This document shows, one piece after another, positions 43,404 to 51,701 of a DNA stretch of 64,000 nt. Source of the stretch: Scopulibacillus_A cellulosilyticus. Lineage in GTDB: Bacteria > Bacillota > Bacilli > Bacillales > Sporolactobacillaceae. Each line of letters begins with the position of its first letter. Positions within the stretch are counted from its first letter, which is position 1. Both the position numbers and the translations under genes were made by a program. The notes beneath the pieces were generated by a model that was not told the origin of the DNA, did no database searches, and worked only from the letters and a program-made list of their open reading frames with translations. Where the stretch lies: the NCBI RefSeq assembly GCF_042665295.1, contig NZ_JBHTCO010000013.1, forward strand, positions 62,001-126,000. Reading direction: 5' to 3'.

Positions 43404-44720
43404 ACTTAAAAAAATAAAATATAATATAAAGATAACAAACAATACGTATACAATTGGGTGGACGTCTTTTATTCTTCCTTTAACAGCCATTGAAATTGGA
43501 TAGATAATAAACCCTAATGCAATACCTGTTGCAATACTGTAGCTTAACGGCATCCCGACGACTGTCAAAAATGCAGGTATGGCTATTTCCAATTTACCCC
43601 AATCAATATCTTTAAGGGCTCCGGCCATTAACACACCAACAATAATCAGCGCCGGTGCTGTAATTTGTGATGTTACCACCGTAAGCAAAGGTGAAAAGAA
43701 CATCCCAAACAGAAACATAATACCGACGACAACTGAAGTAAAGCCGGTACGGCCGCCTGCTGCAACCCCTGCAGATGATTCAATATAAGTAGAAGTCGGC
43801 GAAGTTCCGACTAAAGCACCTACAACAGTTGACGAAGAATCCGCAAATAAAGCCCTGCCTATTCTCGGCAGTTTATTATTTTTAATAAACCCGGCTTGAC
43901 TGGCAATCGCAATGATTGTACCAGCTGTGTCAAAAAACACAACAAATAAGAAAGTAATGACGACAACAATTAAATTCATCGTTTTAATATCAGTAATATG
44001 GCTTAATGCTGCGCCCAAGGTTGGCGTAACACTTGGAACAGATGAAACGATGTGATGCGGCAATGGCACAACTTTAAAGATCATGCCTGCTATTGCAGTA
44101 ATAACTAATCCGTAAAATATACCGCCCTTAACATTGCGAATCACTAAAATAATTGTCACTAAAAGCCCGAAAATAGACAGCAATGTGCCAGGTTTTGATA
44201 AGTCACCTAAAGAAACGAGTGTATCTTTATTGGCAACAATAATACCAGCGCCTTTCAAACCAATAAAGGCGATATAAATCCCTATGCCGGCTGCAGCCGC
44301 GCGCTTTAATTCCTCAGGAATGGCATTGATAATCATTTCTCTCAGCCTAAAGACCGTTATAAGTAAAAAGATAATGCCCGCAACAAGTACCCCGGCTAAT
44401 GCCGTTTGCCAAGGAATTCCCATACCAATCACAACAGTATAAGTAAAGAAAGCATTGGTTCCCATCCCCGGTGCAATAGCGATTGGATATTTAGCAACAA
44501 TTCCCATCACCAATGTTCCAAATGCCGTTGCAATAGCTGTTGCCGTAAATACGGCCCCCTTGTTCATACCGGCATCAGATAAAATGGTCGGGTTGACAAA
44601 TAAAATATAGGCCATCGACAAAAAGGTTGTTAACCCCGCCACTGTTTCTTGCCTAAAAGATGTATTAAAATGAGAAAAACCAAAATAACGAGCAATCCAA
44701 TTATTATTCAAGGTTGACAC
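43401..44720 (-). CDS. pbuG: Hypoxanthine/guanine NCS2 permease
   Basis: 439 residues, AzgA-type NCS2 family with about 12 membrane segments. FRQETVAGLTTFLSMAYILFV at the N-terminus, PGMGTNAFFTYTVV and GTSPTSTYIESSAGVAAGGRTG are signature segments. It imports hypoxanthine and guanine by proton symport. Its leader holds a guanine-type riboswitch and a PurBox pair, which supports purine as substrate. Confidence 0.94.
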   Translation of the reverse strand: MSTLNNNWIARYFGFSHFNTSFRQETVAGLTTFLSMAYILFVNPTILSDAGMNKGAVFTATAIATAFGTLVMGIVAKYPIAIAPGMGTNAFFTYTVVIGMGIPWQTALAGVLVAGIIFLLITVFRLREMIINAIPEELKRAAAAGIGIYIAFIGLKGAGIIVANKDTLVSLGDLSKPGTLLSIFGLLVTIILVIRNVKGGIFYGLVITAIAGMIFKVVPLPHHIVSSVPSVTPTLGAALSHITDIKTMNLIVVVITFLFVVFFDTAGTIIAIASQAGFIKNNKLPRIGRALFADSSSTVVGALVGTSPTSTYIESSAGVAAGGRTGFTSVVVGIMFLFGMFFSPLLTVVTSQITAPALIIVGVLMAGALKDIDWGKLEIAIPAFLTVVGMPLSYSIATGIALGFIIYPISMAVKGRIKDVHPIVYVLFVIFILYFIFLS

Positions 44721-44726
44721 TCCATT

Positions 44727-44760
44727 CTAGAGGTTAGAGGTTGGAAATTAGACGTTAGAC
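44727..44760. repeat. Family-D heptad-like repeat
   Basis: ATTCTAGAGGTTAGAGGTTG continuing GAAATTAGACGTTAGAC, runs of near 7-bp GTTAGAG/GTTGGAA units. A similar motif recurs at 59640-59736. Confidence 0.4.
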
Positions 44761-44815
44761 TCGGATAAATTGCAAAACGCCGATTTATGGTCATTGTTTA
44801 TACTTCCCAAAAGTG

Positions 44816-44847
44816 AAAAAAACTCCAGACGATATGCCTGGAGTTTT
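44816..44847 (-). terminator. Riboswitch-controlled terminator upstream of pbuG
   Basis: Minus strand AAAACTCCAG-GCATATCGT-CTGGAGTTTTTTT between the aptamer and the pbuG start. Confidence 0.88.
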
Positions 44848-44890
44848 ATTTAAACCTACAGAAGGACAACCTCATATACGACCTGCTGCC

Positions 44891-44959
44891 CTTCGTAGTA
44901 AAGCCATTTACGGTGGCTTTGTAGAAACTCCCGGGCCCTATTCCCAAGATTATACGAAC
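44891..44959 (-). promoter_or_regulatory. Guanine-type purine riboswitch aptamer (pbuG)
   Basis: Minus strand CGTATAATCTTGGGAATAGG, CCCGGGAGTTTCTAC, GCCACCGTAAATGGC and TTTACTACGAAGG. P1 TTCGTA/TACGAA closes. The discriminator C in TTTACTAC indicates guanine specificity. Confidence 0.92.
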
Positions 44960-44982
44960 GTTGCTATAAAGTTTCCTTGTAC

Positions 44983-45011
44983 ATTATAGCAGGCAGGTCA
45001 GTAAGGGTCAA
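44983..45011 (-). promoter_or_regulatory. Sigma-A promoter of pbuG
   Basis: Minus strand TTGACC (-35), 17-bp spacer, TATAAT (-10), just upstream of the aptamer. Confidence 0.8.
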
Positions 45012-45012
45012 T

Positions 45013-45060
45013 TAAAAACCGAACATTTTATTTTCATTTTTTTCTATCGTTCGTTATTTA
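45013..45060. promoter_or_regulatory. PurBox pair (PurR operator) for pbuG
   Basis: AAAAACCGAACATTT on the plus strand and an inverted partner ending in GTTCGTTATTT, GAAC-N24-GTTC, identical spacing to the pur operon pair at 41616-41663. It overlaps the guaA stop region. Confidence 0.8.
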
Positions 45061-46596
45061 TTCCCATTCAATCGTTGCAGGCGGTTTCGAAGTCACATCA
45101 TAAACAACACGGTTAATGTGATCAACTTCATTAACGATACGTGTCGAAATTTTTCCTAACACATCCCATGGAATCCGGGCCCAATCCGACGTCATGCCAT
45201 CGATTGAAGTTACTGCGCGTATAGCTACGCAATAATCATAAGTCCGCGCATCTCCCATAACACCGACACTTTTTATATCTGGAAGAACAGTGAAGTATTG
45301 CCAGATATCTCTGTCTAAACCGGCTTTCTTAATTTCATCGCGAAGGATTGCATCAGATTCACGAACAATTTCAAGCTTTTCTTCAGTGATACTTCCTAAA
45401 ACCCTGATGCCAAGTCCCGGTCCCGGGAAAGGCTGGCGCCAAACGATTGCATCCGACAAACCGAGTTCAGAGCCCAAGCGGCGTACTTCGTCTTTAAAGA
45501 GTGTATTTAATGGTTCAATCAAGTCAAACATCATACGCTCCGGGAGCCCGCCGACATTATGGTGTGATTTAATCGTTTGTGCTGTTGCCGTCCCGCTTTC
45601 GATAATATCCGTATAAAGCGTTCCTTGAACAAGATAGGAGATATCTTTAAGTTTGTTAGCTTCCTCTTCAAAAACATAAATAAACTCATTGCCGATGATT
45701 TTCCGTTTTTTCTCCGGATCACTGACACCTTCAAGTTTATTTAAAAAGCGTTCTTTAGCATCTACTTTAATAAAATTCATATTGAATTCGTCGCGGAATG
45801 TTTTAACAACCTCTTCCGCTTCGCCTTTTCTTAACAGGCCATGATCAACAAATACACAATATAGCTGGTCACCGATTGCCTTATGAACAAGCGCTGCAGC
45901 AACGGATGAATCAACACCGCCGCTTAATGCACAAAGCACTTTCCTGTCGCCGACGCTGTTACGGATTTCTTCTACTTTTTCATCAATAAAATGTTCCATC
46001 GTCCAAGTCGCGCGAGCACCGCAAACATCAAATACGAAATGCTTTAACTGCTCATCACCATATTCGCTATTACGGACCTCCGGATGATATTGAATACCGT
46101 AAAGTTGACGGCTTTCATCACTCATAGCCGCTACAGGACAAGAAGCGCTCTTAGCATCAACAGAAAAACCTTCAGGCGGAGCTTGAACAAGATCACCATG
46201 GCTCATCCATACACTTTGCTCTTCAGGCTGCCCTTTAAACAACGGACTTGACGTATTCACTTGGACGGTAGCTTGTCCATACTCACGATGATTTGCACGT
46301 GATACTTCTGCACCAAAGTGGGCGCTCATCAATTGCATGCCATAGCAAACGCCTAAAATTGGGACGTCTAATTCAAATAGCTTAGGATCACACTTTGGAG
46401 AATTTTCTCCATAGACACTGTTTGGTCCTCCAGAGAAAATAATACCTTTAGGCTTTTTAGCTGCCAGTTCTTCAGCCGTCATTGTATGCGGAAGCAATTC
46501 GCTAAAAACGCCTAAATCACGAATTCGTCTGGCGAGCAGTTGATTATACTGGCTGCCAAAATCAATAACTATAATGTTATCTTGATGCTGTTCCAT
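45058..46596 (-). CDS. guaA: GMP synthase (glutamine-hydrolysing)
   Basis: 512 residues, full length. Aminates XMP to GMP. N-terminal glutaminase (VIDFGSQYNQLLARRIR, nucleophile Cys in ILGVCYGMQLM, GIQYHPEV), ATP-pyrophosphatase loop LCALSGGVDSSVAAAL, and C-terminal dimerisation domain ending PPATIEWE. The order guaA-pbuG-yebG/E-purE is the same as in B. subtilis. Confidence 0.97.
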   Translation of the reverse strand: MEQHQDNIIVIDFGSQYNQLLARRIRDLGVFSELLPHTMTAEELAAKKPKGIIFSGGPNSVYGENSPKCDPKLFELDVPILGVCYGMQLMSAHFGAEVSRANHREYGQATVQVNTSSPLFKGQPEEQSVWMSHGDLVQAPPEGFSVDAKSASCPVAAMSDESRQLYGIQYHPEVRNSEYGDEQLKHFVFDVCGARATWTMEHFIDEKVEEIRNSVGDRKVLCALSGGVDSSVAAALVHKAIGDQLYCVFVDHGLLRKGEAEEVVKTFRDEFNMNFIKVDAKERFLNKLEGVSDPEKKRKIIGNEFIYVFEEEANKLKDISYLVQGTLYTDIIESGTATAQTIKSHHNVGGLPERMMFDLIEPLNTLFKDEVRRLGSELGLSDAIVWRQPFPGPGLGIRVLGSITEEKLEIVRESDAILRDEIKKAGLDRDIWQYFTVLPDIKSVGVMGDARTYDYCVAIRAVTSIDGMTSDWARIPWDVLGKISTRIVNEVDHINRVVYDVTSKPPATIEWE

Positions 46597-46659
46597 AACT
46601 TCACCTCGTAAATTTTATAGAAAAAACTAACAGACTTAGTTTTCAACATCCTAAACAGG

Positions 46660-46719
46660 TGTTCAAAAAAGCGAGATGCGAATAAAATTTTGACAATAAA
46701 ATTCCCGGACTTTTTGAAC
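46660..46719. repeat. Family-A inverted repeat upstream of guaA
   Basis: TGTTCAAAAAAGCGAGATGC at one end and TTCCCGGACTTTTTGAAC at the other, 60 bp. The CCCGGACTTTTTGAAC end is identical to that of the 31286-31361 copy. Confidence 0.78.
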
Positions 46720-46817
46720 GTCTACTTTTTATGGATTCATTCTATCAATGTACAGGCCCTACTTCAAGGTCGCCTCCCTTTTATTCACTTTTCCTATTAT
46801 TAAGAAATAATGATTAA

Positions 46818-46848
46818 ATATAAAAAAGGCTCCCGTTAGACGGAAGCC
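46818..46848 (-). terminator. Terminator after scoB
   Basis: Minus strand GGCTTCCGTCTAACGGGAGCC followed by TTTTTTATATTT. Confidence 0.75.
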
Positions 46849-46929
46849 AAACTGCAATTTGAATATTCATCTCTGCAGCTTTATACAAATTTTCCCTATA
46901 CCTTTTGAAATGCCTTTAAAAACTATATA

Positions 46930-47616
46930 TTAATAGGCGTCAAGCTTCACATGATCGCTGACGATTAAATCGGGTTCCGTAGCTTTCTTTATATCTTCTA
47001 CCGTATATCCTTTTGCCACTTCGACAAGGACAAGTCCCTCAGATTTAACATCGATCACAGCCTGATCGGTAATAATTCTGTCGACGACGCTTTCTCCTGT
47101 GAGCGGCAAACTGCATTCATTGACAATTTTAGGATCTCCATTTTTATTGACATGATCCATGATGACGATCACGCGTTTGGCACCGTGAACAAGGTCCATG
47201 GCACCGCCCATGCCTTTAACCATTTTCCCGGGGATCATCCAATTGGCAAGACTGCCGTTCTTGGATACTTCCATACCGCCTAAAATAGCGATATCGATAT
47301 GCCCGCCGCGAATCATTCCAAAAGATTCCGCACTGTCGAAATACGCAGCCCCTTTAGCAGCTGTTACTGTTTCTTTTCCGGCATTAATGAGATCGGGGTC
47401 CACTTGATCTTCGGTTGGAAAAGGACCAATACCGAGCAATCCGTTCTCAGACTGAAGCATAATTTCCTTATTATCTGGTATGTAATTGGCGACAAGCGTC
47501 GGCATACCAATACCCAGATTAACATAAAATCCGTTTTCAATTTCTTTTTCGGCTCGCCTCGCAATTTTTTCTCTTACGGCTGCTTTATCTTGTTTAGACA
47601 CGCTCATTCCCCCCAT
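46930..47616 (-). CDS. scoB: 3-oxoacid CoA-transferase subunit B
   Basis: 228 residues as annotated. CoA-transferase family I beta subunit: NLGIGMPTLVANYIP, catalytic Glu in LQSENGLLGIGP, AILGGMEVSKNGSLANWMIP. With ScoA it transfers CoA from succinyl-CoA to acetoacetate (ketone-body/acetoacetate use). Start is uncertain: ATG at 47616, ATG at 47607 or GTG at 47601; the GTG lies 6 nt after GGGGGGA and may be the real one. Abuts scoA. Confidence 0.92.
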   Translation of the reverse strand: MGGMSVSKQDKAAVREKIARRAEKEIENGFYVNLGIGMPTLVANYIPDNKEIMLQSENGLLGIGPFPTEDQVDPDLINAGKETVTAAKGAAYFDSAESFGMIRGGHIDIAILGGMEVSKNGSLANWMIPGKMVKGMGGAMDLVHGAKRVIVIMDHVNKNGDPKIVNECSLPLTGESVVDRIITDQAVIDVKSEGLVLVEVAKGYTVEDIKKATEPDLIVSDHVKLDAY

Positions 47617-48303
47617 CTACCGCGTTGTCAGTTTTTCAATTCGTTTTTCCTGTTTTCCGACAATTAATCGTTGTACATAAACACTCGGTGTATGAATGTG
47701 GTCTGGATTTAATTCTCCCGGCTCAACCAGTTGTTCAACTTCGGCAATCGTCACCTTGCCTGCCGTTGCGATAATCGGATTAAAATTACGGGCCGTTTTA
47801 TTGTAAATTAAGTTCCCGAACTTGTCGGCTTTTGCTGCACGAACAAGACTGAAATCAGCCGTGATTGCCTCTTGAAGCAAATAGTCTTTTCCATTGAACG
47901 TTCTGACTTCTTTTCCTTCTGCAAGCGGCGTTCCTACTCCCGCTGGCGTATAAAATGCCGGAATGCCCGCACCGCCCGCACGAATTCGCTCTGCAAGCGT
48001 TCCCTGCGGCACCAGCTCGATCTCTATTTCGCCGGACAGTACTTGACGCTCAAATTCTTTATTTTCCCCTACGTAAGAACCGACCATTTTTTTAATTTGT
48101 TTGTTTTTCAACAACAGCCCGAGTCCCCAATCATCGACCCCGCAGTTATTTGAAATGACCGTTAAATCTTTAACACCAGAGTTTTGCAAGGCAATAATTA
48201 AGTTTTCAGGAATCCCGACGAGTCCAAAGCCACCAACAAGAAGAGTCGCGCCGTCATGGATGTCACTGACGGCCTCTTCAAACGAAGATAATATAGATTT
48301 CAC
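47617..48303 (-). CDS. scoA: 3-oxoacid CoA-transferase subunit A
   Basis: 228 residues from the chosen GTG. CoA-transferase family I alpha subunit: TLLVGGFGLVGIPENLI, SNNCGVDDWGLGLLL, ELVPQGTLAERIRAGGAG and NPIIATAGKVTIAEVEQLV. GTG at 48303 is preferred because GAGGAG is 8 nt upstream; an in-frame ATG at 48309 is too close to that site. It adjoins scoB without a gap. AtoDA is the alternative name. Confidence 0.92.
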   Translation of the reverse strand: MKSILSSFEEAVSDIHDGATLLVGGFGLVGIPENLIIALQNSGVKDLTVISNNCGVDDWGLGLLLKNKQIKKMVGSYVGENKEFERQVLSGEIEIELVPQGTLAERIRAGGAGIPAFYTPAGVGTPLAEGKEVRTFNGKDYLLQEAITADFSLVRAAKADKFGNLIYNKTARNFNPIIATAGKVTIAEVEQLVEPGELNPDHIHTPSVYVQRLIVGKQEKRIEKLTTR

Positions 48304-48533
48304 ATACATCACTCCTCAAGACAAATTAAAGGGCTTTCATTTTTACTTAAACAAGAATAAAAAACAATGGCATTGAATGTGAATGGCTGTACCAAATCCA
48401 GCTGCTTTTAAAAATATCCTATACAGCCTTGAAATCTCTTAATGGCAGCTGCCTTTTCTCCCTCATTTCCATTTTATCAAATTTTCATATTTTTAGCATG
48501 ATAAGAAATTGCTTGAACACACCAAGGCTGACC

Positions 48534-49091
48534 TTATGTGATACCTCTGAAACGTTTTATTGCTATAAAACATAAACCTATAAAAATTGAACAAAAGAAA
48601 GCACTATCCATATGATACGACGTAAAAATATTTACCAAAGATAAATAAACAATAGTAAAAACAAGAAAAAATGCCATGCGTTTTTGAGTAAATAAATAAG
48701 GAATTAAAAAACTTGCAAGCCATAGTAAAATTAAAAACACATAAACCTTAAACAAGTCGGTTAATCCCGGCCAATTTCCATGAACAATAAAACTCAAATT
48801 TTTTTCAAGATCACTGAAAAAATAAATGACCCATAATTTTTGAAAGTATGGTGTATGGTAAAAAAACGTCTTATGTAACACTATCAACACAGCTAAAAAG
48901 TTTAATGGAAAGGAAAGCCAAATTGGGAATCCCAAATAAGATATTAAGAAGGAAAAAACCGCAAACAAGGTAAGCCAATAAAAATGTCCTGTGCGTGTCA
49001 AAACATCAAGGGTACTTAACCATTCCAACAGCAAAAATAGTCCTAAGAAATATAGAAACAAAATCAGCATCTTGGACTTCATTAAGCGCAT
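48534..49091 (-). pseudogene. Truncated YebA-like transglutaminase-family membrane protein
   Basis: 185 residues. Five or six hydrophobic helices and the segment DLEKNLSFIVHGNWPGLTDL followed by RMAFFLVFTIVYLSLVN match the membrane N-terminus of YebA (TgpA_N/DUF3488 type), normally about 730 residues with a transglutaminase domain. Here the frame ends after the last helix (KRFRGIT) and no transglutaminase sequence follows in the next 220 bp. In B. subtilis yebA lies just upstream of guaA; here scoAB lies between. The short ORF has a good start (GAGGTGAT before the ATG) so it might still be made. Confidence 0.6.
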
Positions 49092-49227
49092 GGCAATCAC
49101 CTCGCAACACTATGAATGTTTCTAAGGAATAACCTGACTATATAATTTTGACGCCAAGGCAAGAAAAACCTTCAAGATGCCTTTTTTAGACAAAAAAATA
49201 CCCCACCTCAAACGAGAGGGTGAGTAT

Positions 49228-49314
49228 ATGGGATACGCTGGCGGATATGGTGGTGGTGCTGGATTTGAGCTAATCGTTGTCTTATTCATCTTGTTAATTA
49301 TCGTTGGAAAGTGA
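49228..49314 (+). CDS. YjcZ-family small hydrophobic (sporulation) protein
   Basis: 28 residues: MGYAGGYGGGAG then FELIVVLFILLIIVGK. A Gly/Tyr-rich head and one membrane helix are typical of the YjcZ/YtzA-like tiny proteins that are common in spore formers. AGGGTGA precedes the ATG. Too short for standard gene callers. The molecular role is unknown. Confidence 0.8.
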   Translation: MGYAGGYGGGAGFELIVVLFILLIIVGK

Positions 49315-49376
49315 TCAGAAATTGAAATGATTTTTTAAAGCAACCATTCTCAACAAAACCCCAAACCCTGACTGAA

Positions 49377-49397
49377 GGGACTCCATTTAGGAGTCCC
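49377..49397. terminator. Hairpin after the YjcZ-like gene
   Basis: GGGACTCC-ATTTA-GGAGTCCC, 8-bp stem; the T-rich tail (CATTAGTTTGGTT) is weak. Confidence 0.5.
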
Positions 49398-49545
49398 ATT
49401 AGTTTGGTTATTATATATCGTTTATTGCTTTTACCTCCAATAATAACCATTACAAACTACGTGAACAAAAGAAAAAGAGAGAATAGGTATAGTAATTATA
49501 TATGTCTATCGTCCTAGTATAGTTAAGCACCATAAGTGTAAAAAG

Positions 49546-49567
49546 GGGTACTCTAAAAAGAGTACCC
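49546..49567. terminator. Hairpin with T-run on the minus strand
   Basis: GGGTACTC / GAGTACCC, followed on the minus strand by CCTTTTTACAC. On the plus strand it would lie in the leader of the micro-ORF at 49600. Confidence 0.5.
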
Positions 49568-49599
49568 TTCTAAAAACGTTTGTATGGAGGTGATTCCAT

Positions 49600-49656
49600 A
49601 TGTCATTTTATTCACTTCGTCGAAATTATGTTTGGTGTAATCCAATTGGTATTTAA
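49600..49656 (+). CDS. Possible 18-residue micro-ORF
   Basis: MSFYSLRRNYVWCNPIGI, preceded by GGAGGTGAT with a 5-nt spacer, one of the strongest ribosome binding sites in the window. It lies in a 473-bp gap between the YjcZ-like gene and the GerPF-like genes, bounded by hairpins at 49546-49567 and 49714-49754. I recognise no family. The ribosome binding site is the only positive evidence, so expression is a guess. Confidence 0.4.
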   Translation: MSFYSLRRNYVWCNPIGI

Positions 49657-49713
49657 TACAATCTTAAAACAACTGCTTGTTTCTTTCCAAATCATTACTG
49701 CCAATTAAATTAA

Positions 49714-49754
49714 AAAAAGGTTAACTCCATAAAAATGAAGTAACCTTTTTATAA
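49714..49754. terminator. Terminator after the GerPF-like pair
   Basis: AAAAAGGTTACTTC / GGAGTTAACCTTTTTTT stem on the minus strand with a loop of about 9 nt; also has a T5 run on the plus strand. Confidence 0.75.
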
Positions 49755-49787
49755 CAACTACATAATATATGGGTGTAAATGAAATGC

Positions 49788-50009
49788 CTATGTGGCTGCT
49801 AAGTCCGTATCATTTACATCCGGATCAACTGTATTTGTTGCACTGTTATAATTATTAATTACGTGAAAATCACCTGTTGGAAAAGATCCAGAACCACCCC
49901 AAATTTTTTCAGCCGTCTTTGGAGAAATGTAAAAAGCGTCTCCGTTATTAAAAACAGCACCCGATTCTTGTGCGGTAATTTTTATAGGACCTAAAATTAT
50001 TGATGGCAT
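49788..50009 (-). CDS. GerPF/GerPA-like spore germination protein (copy 1)
   Basis: 73 residues. MPSIILGPIKITAQESGAVF, NNGDAFYISPKTAEK, GSGSFPTGDFHVINN and the C-terminal NTVDPDVNDTD match the GerPA/GerPF family, inner-coat proteins that let germinants pass the spore coat. A tandem paralogue lies 51 bp upstream. No other gerP genes are adjacent, so this is not a gerPABCDEF operon. Confidence 0.85.
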   Translation of the reverse strand: MPSIILGPIKITAQESGAVFNNGDAFYISPKTAEKIWGGSGSFPTGDFHVINNYNSATNTVDPDVNDTDLAAT

Positions 50010-50060
50010 ATATTTTTTATCTCCCTTCCGTTTTTTATGATCGATTATCTTATAAATTTT

Positions 50061-50282
50061 CTAAGCGGATGCAATATTTGTATCATTTACATCCGGATCA
50101 ATTGAATTTGTCTCACTAAAATCATTATTAATTACATGAAAATCCCCGGTACCGTTACCTCCTGAACCTTTAAATGTTTTAACGGTTGATTTCGGCTCTA
50201 AAGCCAAACTATCTCCTGAATTTATGACTCCACCTGACTGAAGTGCATTAATCTTTATCCCATTTAATAAGATTGACGGCAT
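50061..50282 (-). CDS. GerPF/GerPA-like spore germination protein (copy 2)
   Basis: 73 residues, same architecture as the downstream copy: MPSILLNGIKINALQSGGVI, NSGDSLALEPKSTVK, GGNGTGDFHVINND and NSIDPDVNDTN. The two are roughly half identical and form a tandem duplication. Probably transcribed together in the mother cell; no promoter was identified. Confidence 0.85.
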   Translation of the reverse strand: MPSILLNGIKINALQSGGVINSGDSLALEPKSTVKTFKGSGGNGTGDFHVINNDFSETNSIDPDVNDTNIASA

Positions 50283-50484
50283 ATTATTATCCTCCCTTTA
50301 TATTGGCAGTTACAATATCCTATAAATATTTTGACTATATTGACTGTACTCTTGTAGATGCTTTTCCTTTTAATTTTTAGTTATATAATTCATCTTATAA
50401 GAAAAACGCAAAAACCGATTTTCCTTAAAAAAGAAGAATCGGTCTATTGCTTTTTGTTACAAAAGGTTAATAATAGAAAATGGA

Positions 50485-51568
50485 TTATTTTTTATCAGGA
50501 ACAAATTTATAACGGATTAAAGCAATAATAAAAAGGCAAGCTGGAAAAATATACTTGGGAAACATGCCAAAAATATGATCTGAATTGAAATTTTTAACCA
50601 GTGTCATAAGGTTAGGTGCAACCCAAACTTCTAAAAAGACTAATGAAAACCCAATAGGTAAAACCAAGTGACGGTAATCATTAAGTTTTAACCATTGGGA
50701 AGTTCCTAAAGTCAATACATAAATAAATAAAGTCATTTTAATAAACATACCAAGAATCCAAATGGCCATAACAACCGCTTCAACATGTGTTAAAAAGTCT
50801 GCAACACTTATATAACGGGCAACTATTATAAAAGGATAAAGAAACTTGTCTGTAAGATCTCCGAGTACAAAAAGAATAGTAAGGCTAACGGATGTCAATG
50901 TAAGTGTCGACATGAGGAGAGAGATTATAACAGATTTCTTTACTTTTTTTAAAAGGCAGCAAAAAGGTCAGAATAAAGTTATCCCCAAACCATGCTGATG
51001 CTACAATTCCCCCTTTTAACGGGGGAGTAAAGCCATTTTCCAAAATCGGAAATAAATTTAATATGTTGACTTCAGGTAAAATAAGTATAAGCATAAAAAG
51101 GAAAAGAACAATGATAACTGGCAAAAAAATTTGAGCACAACGACCTATGGCTTCAATGCCACTCAAAACAGCAAAAGAGCATACAATAACCAAACTACCT
51201 ATAATAATAATTTCAGGGGTTTTAGGGAAGAAGTTATCAGCTAAAAATTCACTGTATTCCCCTAAATTAAAGAGGGATACATAAAAGATATAAAATAGGC
51301 AAATGAAACCAAGTGTTTTTCCAACCAATGTTCCAAAGAGGTCCGTACTATATTCAATTAAAGTTTTTTTAGGATAACTCTTATTTAAATAGAAGTATAT
51401 GTATATAAAAACAAAAAAAACAAACGAAGCGAAAATATAAGAAATCCAAAGGTCCTGTTTAGCATATTTATAAGCGGCACCAGGCAAGGAAATAACTCCT
51501 GTTGCTGTTTGAAGCTCAAACAAGAGAATCCCTAATTGCAGTGGTGAAATCTTTCCTTTTTCAAGCAT
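50485..51568 (-). pseudogene. GerAB-like germination permease, frameshifted
   Basis: Two frames make one Endospore_GerB (APC-type) permease like its intact neighbour at 51702. The N-terminal frame (from ATG 51568, MLEKGKISPLQLGILLFELQ) holds SGIEAIGRCAQIFLPVIIVL and ends soon after FLLPFKKSKE. The C-terminal frame holds ILFVLGDLTDKF, ISVADFLTHVEAVVMAIWI and QWLKLNDYRHLVLPIGF. The frames change at a run of seven T (seven A on the coding strand) at 50944-50950; six A would restore LPFKKVKKSVIISLLMS. Could be a true mutation, a sequencing slip or a slippery site. Confidence 0.78.
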
Positions 51569-51701
51569 ATCATCTCGTCCGTTGTAAATCCCTGTGCTTT
51601 TTCCATAAAAGGAACCTTTAATAAGAAAAATATCTTGCAATCGGTCTTATTCGTCAGTTAGGGTTTATTAGATATTATTGTCATGAATAATCCTATCCTT
51701 G

